A stretch of 7,475 bases of DNA from JBFLVN01 sp040758475. GTDB lineage: Bacteria; JAGRBM01. Under the pieces are notes generated by a model. It did no database searches. It was not told where the DNA came from and saw nothing but the letters and a program-made list of their open reading frames with translations. Below, in pieces: positions 1 to 4,071 of the stretch. Both the position numbers and the translations under genes were made by a program. Position 1 is the stretch's first letter; every line of letters begins with the position of its first letter. Location: the NCBI GenBank assembly GCA_040758475.1, contig JBFLVN010000189.1:1-7475 (forward strand). Direction: 5' to 3'.

Positions 1-1362
1 ACGGCCAGGCGCGCGGCCCCCGCGCCCCGGCTCTCCGCGTGGTTCGAGTGCATCGACTGCCACGCCCGCTACGACGTCTTCGACGTCGTCTACCGCTGCG
101 CAAAATGCGACGGCCTCCTGGGCGTCGTCCACGATTCGAAGGCCCTCGCGCGGCTCCACACCGCCCAGGGTTGGAAAAAGGTTTTCGAGGACCGCTACCG
201 CAAAAACATCTGGCCCTTCGGCTCGGGCGTGTGGGGCAAGAAGGAATGGGTGCTTCCGAACGTGGACGACGAGAACATCGTCTCCATGTATGAGGGGGCC
301 TCGAACCTCTTCTGGGCCGAGCGTTTCGGCCGCGAGATCGGGCTCGAAGATTTGTGGATCAAGATGTGCGGCAACTCCCATACGGGCTCCTTCAAGGACC
401 TCGGGATGACCGTGCTCGTCTCGGCGGTCAAGCAGATGATCTCCGACGGGAAGAAAATACCGGCCGTGGCCTGCGCCTCGACGGGCGATACTTCCGCCGC
501 GCTGGCCGCCTACGCCGCGAGCGCCGCCATCCCGGCCATCGTTTTTCTTCCGAAGAACAAGGTCTCGCTCGCCCAGCTCATCCAGCCCGTGGCGAACGGG
601 GCGCTCGTCCTTTCGATCGATACGGACTTCGACGGCTGCATGGCCCTCGTCCAGCAGATCTGCACGAAGGAGAATATCTACCTCGCCAACTCCATGAACT
701 CGCTCCGCATCGAGGGGCAGAAGACCGTGGGGGTGGAGATCATCCAGCAGTTCGATTGGGCCGTGCCCGACTGGATCATCATTCCCGGCGGCAACCTCGG
801 GAACGTCTCGGCCCTGGGGCAGGGGCTTTTGCTCATGAAAGAACTCGGAATGATTTCCAAGCTCCCCAAAGTTTGCTGCGCCCAGGCGGAGCATGCCAAT
901 CCCCTCTACACGTCCTTCAAGAAGGGCTGGGCCGATTTGGTACCCGTGCAGGCGAAAAAGACCCTCGCCTCGGCCATCCAGATCGGAAATCCCGTCTCCT
1001 TCAAGAAGGCCGTGCGGACACTCCAAGCGTTCGACGGGATCGTCGAGCAGGCGAGCGAGCAGGAACTCGCCGACGCTTCCGCCCGGTGCGACCGGACGGG
1101 GACGTTCAACTGCCCCCACACGGGCGTGGGGCTCGCGGCGCTTTTGAAGCTTTTGAAGCGCGGCGAGATCAAGAAGAAGGAACGGGTGATCGTCATCTCG
1201 ACGGCCCACGGCCTCAAATTCACGGAGTTCAAAGTGGGTTACCACCGCAAGCAACTCGACGACGTGAAGCCCTCGTTCGCGAATGCGCCGATCGAAGTAC
1301 CCAACCGCTACGACGACGTGCGCCGGGCCGTGCTCGAAGGAATCCAGGCCAAGCTCCGCTGA
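1..1362 (+). CDS. thrC: Threonine synthase, plant-like type, 5'-truncated by the window edge
   Basis: PLP enzyme converting O-phosphohomoserine to threonine and phosphate in the cytoplasm. The frame is open from base 1 with no credible start codon, so the true start lies upstream; 453 residues are visible. Numbering from base 1, an N-terminal zinc-ribbon-like module has CxxC pairs at C17/C20 and C33/C36. The PLP lysine is K132 (bases 394-396) in SHTGSFKDLGM. STGDTSAAL begins at residue 160, and the cofactor-phosphate loop GGNLGN is at residues 263-268 (bases 787-804). Long stretches (WPFGSGVW, KKEWVLP, SNLFWAERFG, IDTDFDGCM, STAHGLKFT) match the Arabidopsis enzyme as I remember it, far better than E. 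coli-type ThrC. A GTG at 229 is in frame but would remove the conserved N-terminus, so I reject it as the start. It is followed 50 bp later by a cystathionine gamma-synthase gene on the same strand. The assignment is firm; the plant-type subclass is from memory. Confidence 0.95.
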   Translation, partial: TARRAAPAPRLSAWFECIDCHARYDVFDVVYRCAKCDGLLGVVHDSKALARLHTAQGWKKVFEDRYRKNIWPFGSGVWGKKEWVLPNVDDENIVSMYEGASNLFWAERFGREIGLEDLWIKMCGNSHTGSFKDLGMTVLVSAVKQMISDGKKIPAVACASTGDTSAALAAYAASAAIPAIVFLPKNKVSLAQLIQPVANGALVLSIDTDFDGCMALVQQICTKENIYLANSMNSLRIEGQKTVGVEIIQQFDWAVPDWIIIPGGNLGNVSALGQGLLLMKELGMISKLPKVCCAQAEHANPLYTSFKKGWADLVPVQAKKTLASAIQIGNPVSFKKAVRTLQAFDGIVEQASEQELADASARCDRTGTFNCPHTGVGLAALLKLLKRGEIKKKERVIVISTAHGLKFTEFKVGYHRKQLDDVKPSFANAPIEVPNRYDDVRRAVLEGIQAKLR

Positions 1363-1412
1363 TTTTTCCCCCGTGGGAATCGCGCGCCCCCCCAGAAACG
1401 GCTCAGAACACC

Positions 1413-2615
1413 ATGACTCAGAAGAAAGACTCCGACGCCAGGAAAGAACACATCGCCACCCAGGCGATCCACGCGGGCGAGGGGCGGACGCGCCCGGGCG
1501 ATGCCGTCACGACACCCGTCTTCCAGACCTCGACCTACGTCTTCTCCGACACGGCCGAGCTTCGCGACTACATGGAAGGCCGGAAGCAGCGGATGGAGTA
1601 CGGCCGCTACGGGAACCCCACCCAGCGGGCCGCCGAAGAGAAGATCGCCGCCCTGGAAGGGGCGGAGGACGCCCTTCTCTTCTCCTCCGGCATGAGCGCC
1701 GTCACGACGGCCCTCCTCTCCTTCGTTTCGTCGGGGACGGAGATCGTCCTGACCAGCGATTGCTATCGCAAAACGAGGCAGTTTTCGAACCAGATCCTGA
1801 AAAAGCTCGGGGTCCACGTCCATCTGGTCGGTCCCGACGACTACGCCGGGATGGAGAAGCTTTTTTCCGAAAAGAAGCCCCGGCTTCTTATTAGCGAGTC
1901 CCCCACTAACCCGTACTTGAACGTGCTGGACCTCCCCCACGTGGTGAGCCTCGCCAAGAAGTACCGGGTGAAGGTGCTCATCGACTCGACCTTCGCCACG
2001 CCCGTGAACCAGCGGCCCCTCGACTACGGCGTCGATCTGGTCGTCCACTCGGCCACCAAATATTTGGGCGGCCACAACGACCTCCTGGCCGGCGTCATCT
2101 GCGGGAAGGAAGAGCTCGTCCACGGCATCCGGGAAGTGCAAAGTACTTTGGGCTGCGTCTCCGACCCCCACTCGGCCTACCTTTTGATCCGCGGCCTCAA
2201 GACCCTCCCCATCCGCGTCGAGCACCAGAACCGCTCGGCCCAGAAAATATCCGAGTGGCTCGAAAAGCAGCCCAAAGTGGAAAAGGTCCATTACCCGGGC
2301 CTCCCCTCCCACCCCCACCACAAAGTGGCCAAGGCCCAGATGAAGGGTTTCGGCGGCGTCGTCTCCTTCGAGCTCAAAGCGTCCATTGAGGCGATCTCCA
2401 AGTTCGTAGACGCCTGCCAGATTCCCTACATCGCGCCTAGCCTGGGGGGCGTCGAGAGCCTGATCGAGCAGCCCGCCCTCATGAGCTTCTACGAGCTCTC
2501 GACCGAGGAGCGCCTTGCCATCGGCATCAAGGACAACCTCGTACGCCTTTCGGTCGGCCTGGAAGACCCCGACGACCTGATCGCAGACCTGGGGCAGGCG
2601 CTCAAGAAGTTGTAG
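1413..2615 (+). CDS. metB: Cystathionine gamma-synthase-type PLP enzyme, plant-like
   Basis: A 400-residue Cys/Met-metabolism PLP enzyme (fold type I), the usual length for the family. YGRYGNPT at residues 63-70 carries the Tyr/Arg that bind the cofactor phosphate of the neighbouring subunit. SSGM is at 91-94, DCYRKTR begins at 117, and the Schiff-base lysine is K216 (bases 2058-2060) in HSATKYLGGHND. The C-terminal IPYIAPSLGG, QPALMS and DNLVRLSVGLED stretches resemble remembered plant cystathionine gamma-synthase. That enzyme joins cysteine to an activated homoserine to give cystathionine, en route to methionine. Plant enzymes use O-phosphohomoserine and characterised bacterial ones mostly O-succinyl or O-acetyl esters; the ester used here cannot be read from sequence. 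ATG 1413 is the only reasonable start, although no clear Shine-Dalgarno precedes it; the gap to thrC is 50 bp, so co-transcription is likely. Alternatives are O-acetylhomoserine sulfhydrylase or a gamma-lyase. Family is certain, exact reaction less so. Confidence 0.9.
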   Translation: MTQKKDSDARKEHIATQAIHAGEGRTRPGDAVTTPVFQTSTYVFSDTAELRDYMEGRKQRMEYGRYGNPTQRAAEEKIAALEGAEDALLFSSGMSAVTTALLSFVSSGTEIVLTSDCYRKTRQFSNQILKKLGVHVHLVGPDDYAGMEKLFSEKKPRLLISESPTNPYLNVLDLPHVVSLAKKYRVKVLIDSTFATPVNQRPLDYGVDLVVHSATKYLGGHNDLLAGVICGKEELVHGIREVQSTLGCVSDPHSAYLLIRGLKTLPIRVEHQNRSAQKISEWLEKQPKVEKVHYPGLPSHPHHKVAKAQMKGFGGVVSFELKASIEAISKFVDACQIPYIAPSLGGVESLIEQPALMSFYELSTEERLAIGIKDNLVRLSVGLEDPDDLIADLGQALKKL

Positions 2616-2631
2616 GCCCCTTTCTTCCCCA

Positions 2632-2681
2632 CCATCTCCCGGCGGCTTTGCCGCCGCCCTCTTCCTAAAGAGGAAGAGGGC
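2632..2681 (+). repeat. Two-hairpin intergenic repeat, copy A
   Basis: The element begins 17 bp after the cystathionine gamma-synthase stop codon. A pyrimidine lead (CCATCTCCC) is followed by a short hairpin GGCGGC-TTT-GCCGCC (2641-2655) and a long perfect hairpin with 11-bp arms (2656-2666 and 2671-2681) around an AAAG loop. No run of T follows, so it is not a textbook intrinsic terminator for the upstream operon, although it could stabilise the mRNA 3' end. It belongs to the same family as the other copies in this window. Confidence 0.75.
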
Positions 2682-2691
2682 CAGAGGGCTT

Positions 2692-2741
2692 CGCCCCCTT
2701 CCTCGGTCAGGAAGGGGGCGGCCGAAGGCCGGGGGATGGTC
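2692..2741 (-). repeat. Two-hairpin intergenic repeat, copy B, inverted
   Basis: Read on the minus strand this has the same plan as copy A: lead CCATCCCCCGG, a short hairpin GGCC-TTC-GGCC (2720-2730), then a long perfect hairpin with 12-bp arms (2692-2703 and 2709-2720) around a 5-nt loop. Copies A and B therefore form an inverted pair about 10 bp apart, an arrangement like that of paired REP sequences. The long stem differs from copy A in sequence but stays fully paired. Confidence 0.7.
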
Positions 2742-2747
2742 GTGCCC

Positions 2748-2792
2748 GCCCTCTCCCGGCTTTCAGCCACCCTCCCCCAAAGGGGGAGGGGC
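2748..2792 (+). repeat. Two-hairpin intergenic repeat, copy C
   Basis: Lead CGCCCTCTCCCGG is followed by the small hairpin GGCT-TTC-AGCC (2758-2768) and the long hairpin CCCTCCCCC-AAA-GGGGGAGGG (2770-2790) ending in GC. The long hairpin is nearly identical to those at 3178-3198 and 7405-7425; only the three loop bases vary. Confidence 0.75.
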
Positions 2793-2807
2793 AAAAAATC
2801 ACCGGAC

Positions 2808-2990
2808 ATCTGGGTCACCTGGGTATGTGGGGTGTGCTTCCCGTTGGCTATCTGACCACCTGACCCCACCCCAACCCCTCCCCGCATCGGCAGGGAGGGG
2901 CTGCTTTTTCCCCCTCTCCGTCGATACGGAGAGGGGCAGGGGGTGAGGTGTGCTTTTCGCGCGTTCTGTGGGTCACCTGGGTCATCTGGG
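2808..2990. repeat. Short direct repeats of TGGGTCACCTGGGT with flanking words
   Basis: The 14-mer TGGGTCACCTGGGT occurs at 2811-2824 and again at 2969-2982, where it is extended by CATCTGGG. GGTGTGCTT also occurs on the left (near 2831) and on the right (near 2947), and related words (CTGACCACCTGACC) lie near 2852. The two long hairpins at 2875-2900 and 2911-2936 sit between the copies. This looks like a decayed duplicated intergenic repeat; no coding frame explains it. Confidence 0.6.
2875..2936. repeat. Tandem pair of C-rich/G-rich hairpins
   Basis: The first hairpin has 11-bp arms at 2875-2885 and 2890-2900 around ATCG, with one C-A mismatch. The second has perfect 11-bp arms at 2911-2921 and 2926-2936 around CGAT. 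Both have a pyrimidine 5' arm and a purine 3' arm, like the other hairpins here, and GCAGGGGGTGAGG follows. The CTGCTTTTTC between them includes five T directly after the first stem, so that hairpin could act as a plus-strand terminator, though weakly supported. Confidence 0.65.
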
Positions 2991-3000
2991 CTTACACCCT

Positions 3001-3050
3001 CGGACGGATCGGGACAGGTCTGGACGGGGTTGGACGGAACTTGAACGGTG
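3001..3050. repeat. Degenerate 10-bp tandem repeat (GGAC phased)
   Basis: GGAC occurs at 3002, 3012, 3022 and 3032, exactly 10 bp apart, in units of the form NGGACRGGNN. A fifth, more diverged unit (TTGAACGGTG) ends at 3050. It lies in non-coding DNA between the methionine-pathway gene and the minus-strand HEPN/MNT pair. A period of one helical turn could place a protein on one DNA face, but chance or repeat decay is also possible. No gene overlaps it. Confidence 0.55.
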
Positions 3051-3125
3051 GCGGTGGAAAGAGATAGGAGCGAAGTGAAACTATTATAGACCAAAGCGGG
3101 GATTTTTGGAAGGGGTGGCCAAAGA

Positions 3126-3200
3126 CCGGGAGAGGGCGTCATCCGCGTGACCGGCCCTCTCCGGCTGCTCCGCAGCACCCTCCCCCAGAGGGGGAGGGGC
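3126..3200. repeat. Two-hairpin intergenic repeat, copy G, with an opposed partial copy
   Basis: A plus-orientation copy runs from 3153: lead GGCCCTCTCCGG, small hairpin GCTGC-TCC-GCAGC (3164-3176), and long hairpin CCCTCCCCC-AGA-GGGGGAGGG (3178-3198). Just upstream, CCGGGAGAGGGC (3126-3137) is the inverted lead sequence, so the start of an opposed copy is present without its hairpins. The element lies about 70 bp beyond the 3' end of the minus-strand HEPN-like gene. Confidence 0.75.
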
Positions 3201-3207
3201 AGGAGAG

Positions 3208-3229
3208 CCGCCCGCAAAGCCCGCTACTT
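3208..3229. repeat. 22-bp direct repeat, left copy, beside the HEPN/MNT pair
   Basis: This copy matches 3875-3896 at 20 of 22 positions, sharing an unbroken core CGCAAAGCCCGCTA (here 3213-3226). The two copies are 667 bp apart and enclose the HEPN and MNT genes and nothing else. They may be target-site or recombination scars of a small cassette, or two members of a dispersed intergenic repeat. Confidence 0.65.
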
Positions 3230-3230
3230 G

Positions 3231-3255
3231 AGGTGGTCACAAATTGTGACCGCCT
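3231..3255. promoter_or_regulatory. 25-bp near-perfect palindrome, possible operator or bidirectional hairpin
   Basis: The centre GGTCACAA-A-TTGTGACC is perfect over 8-bp arms and extends to 12-bp arms (AGG to CCT) with one mismatch. It sits 15 bp beyond the stop codon of the minus-strand HEPN-like gene. The one-base centre and dyad look more like a dimer binding site than an RNA hairpin, and no T run follows on either strand. The TCACAA/TTGTGA half-sites loosely recall CRP/FNR-type operators, but no promoter is visible beside it, so the role is unknown. Confidence 0.5.
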
Positions 3256-3270
3256 TGGAGAGGGGCGCGG

Positions 3271-3483
3271 TTATTTCTTCGACCGTTCCACTTCGCCCTT
3301 GGCCCACTCGAAGCACCGGAGGGCGAGAGCCAGGAAGGCCTTTCGGTCCATGGGGTCTTCCTCGGGGAACGGCTCGCCGTACCGGTATTCCACGGCGAAG
3401 GGGTTGAAGTGCCGGACTTCGGCGATGTTCAGGTCGTTCCGCGCCTTGGCGAGGAGAATCCGGGCGAGGTCAGGGAGACTCAT
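3271..3483 (-). CDS. HEPN-domain partner protein, apparently internally deleted
   Basis: This encodes 70 residues, about half a normal HEPN domain (roughly 120-130). Residues 3-22 (PDLARILLAKARNDLNIAE) match helix 1 of the HEPN family found beside minimal nucleotidyltransferases. Residues 26-67 (FNPFAVEYRYGEP, then a Leu/Ala/Trp helix) match the C-terminal part of the same family. The central helices, with the usual HAQQAxEK-type segment and any R-x4-6-H RNase motif, are missing; the junction falls near residues 24-27 (bases about 3403-3414). The frame, start and stop are intact. ATG 3483 overlaps the end of the MNT gene by 14 bp, so translation is probably coupled; a longer in-frame extension into the MNT gene shows no HEPN similarity. 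In intact pairs the HEPN protein is an RNase toxin neutralised by its MNT partner. This one probably cannot be a HEPN nuclease. An assembly deletion is the other possibility. Confidence 0.75.
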   Translation of the reverse strand: MSLPDLARILLAKARNDLNIAEVRHFNPFAVEYRYGEPFPEEDPMDRKAFLALALRCFEWAKGEVERSKK

Positions 3484-3796
3484 AGACGACCCGGCCGTGC
3501 CGTGCCGCCTGATGGTAGACGGTGCCCCGGCAGTCCTTCCCTTCGTCGAATTGCTCCCGCGAGGCGACGAGGACGTCGGCCGGAATCCGGAGCTTCCCCA
3601 GGGCATCGTCCAAACGGACCATCTCCCGGCGGCGGCTCGCCACCCGGTCCTCCACGACGAGGAAATCGAGATCGCTTCCCTCCCGCGCGTCCCCCCGGGC
3701 GTACGACCCGAAGAGGATGATCTTCCGCGGCCGGGCGGCGTCCCGCAGGATTTCGACGGCCTTCTGGATGGTCGCCTGATCGATCATGAGAGGCAT
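3470..3796 (-). CDS. Minimal nucleotidyltransferase (MNT), antitoxin-type
   Basis: A 108-residue protein of the DNA-polymerase-beta superfamily (NTP_transf_2/MNT). The catalytic signature is complete: G30-S31, ten residues, then D42-x-D44 (GSYARGDAREGSDLD), with the likely third metal ligand D74 in ADVLV. The C-terminus GRVVYE is also typical. In characterised MNT-HEPN pairs (MntA-HepT) the MNT protein silences the HEPN toxin by transferring AMP to a tyrosine. ATG 3796 is chosen because GGGG precedes it by 5 nt; ATG 3787 would drop three residues and has no ribosome-binding site. It overlaps the HEPN-like gene downstream by 14 bp, forming a two-gene operon. All catalytic residues remain although the partner has lost its core, so the protein may be active but without its usual target, or may act on a distant HEPN protein. 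Confidence 0.9.
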   Translation of the reverse strand: MPLMIDQATIQKAVEILRDAARPRKIILFGSYARGDAREGSDLDFLVVEDRVASRRREMVRLDDALGKLRIPADVLVASREQFDEGKDCRGTVYHQAARHGRVVYESP

Positions 3797-3856
3797 TCTA
3801 GCCCCAGGGACGCGGGATCGCCAGTAGGGAACAGGGCCCCGTAGGGCGGTAAGGCC

Positions 3857-3972
3857 GCCGCAAGCGCCGTTCCACCGCTCGCAAAGCCCGCTAATTCTCA
3901 AATCCGTGGCGCCACCTGGATGCCCTAGTCGAACGGGCGGGCGATAGCTCTGCCGCAAGCTCCGATCCGCCG
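3857..3972. repeat. Pair of 21-bp imperfect direct repeats upstream of the MNT gene
   Basis: Bases 3857-3877 and 3952-3972 match at 18 of 21 positions (common start GCCGCAAGC), 95 bp apart. A GGGCGG stretch precedes each copy (near 3844 and near 3935). The first copy leads directly into the right 22-bp repeat at 3875-3896. The 3797-4071 interval otherwise holds no recognisable gene and appears to be made of decayed intergenic repeats. Confidence 0.5.
3875..3896. repeat. 22-bp direct repeat, right copy, beside the HEPN/MNT pair
   Basis: Partner of 3208-3229, matching at 20 of 22 positions with the shared core at 3880-3893. It lies about 80 bp upstream of the MNT start codon, so any MNT promoter would lie at or near it. 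Confidence 0.65.
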
Positions 3973-4054
3973 TTTGCATGGCCAGAGCGTGCCGAATCTT
4001 AAAGTTTGCGTCCGCGGCTCAGAGTGAAGAGTAGAGGTCGCAGAAACAGGGATA

Positions 4055-4069
4055 AGCTCGAAGGGAGCT
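4055..4069 (-). terminator. Weak hairpin just after the DUF262 gene
   Basis: AGCTC-GAAGG-GAGCT, a 5-bp stem with a 5-nt loop, starts two bases after the minus-strand stop codon. Read in the direction of the gene it is followed by TATCCCTGTTT, which is only weakly T-rich. It could contribute to termination but is far from a strong intrinsic terminator. Confidence 0.25.
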
Positions 4070-4071
4070 AC

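Noticed and set aside
354..1412. Long extension upstream of the cystathionine gamma-synthase frame, giving a 753-codon ORF
   Set aside because: The extension lies out of frame inside threonine synthase and is Arg/Pro/Gly-rich; similarity to the enzyme starts only after ATG 1413.
1308..2321. 337-codon minus-strand ORF antisense to the cystathionine gamma-synthase gene
   Set aside because: It is a GC-rich shadow of a clearly real gene, with no recognisable domain and low-complexity Gly/Val/Arg composition.
2770..2797. Intrinsic terminator at the CCCTCCCCC hairpin
   Set aside because: The stem is followed by GCAAAAAATC on the plus strand and there is no T run downstream on the minus strand, so it fails the terminator pattern in both directions.
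2640..3200. CRISPR array, suggested by repeated GC-rich hairpins
   Set aside because: Spacing is irregular, copies occur in both orientations, and there is no constant repeat with unique equal-length spacers.
2489..3217. 242-codon minus-strand ORF through the repeat region
   Set aside because: It is mostly translated hairpin repeat (PLPLWGR-like words) and overlaps the end of a real gene; such frames are common artefacts of GC-rich repeats.
3233..3844. 203-codon plus-strand ORF opposite the HEPN/MNT pair
   Set aside because: It is antisense to the MNT gene, which carries a complete catalytic signature; no domain is visible on the plus strand.
3926..3980. Possible integron attC site (AACGGGCGG ... 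CCGCCGTT arms)
   Set aside because: The arms are inverted but do not match the RYYYAAC and GTTRRRY core sites, and no integrase is in the window.
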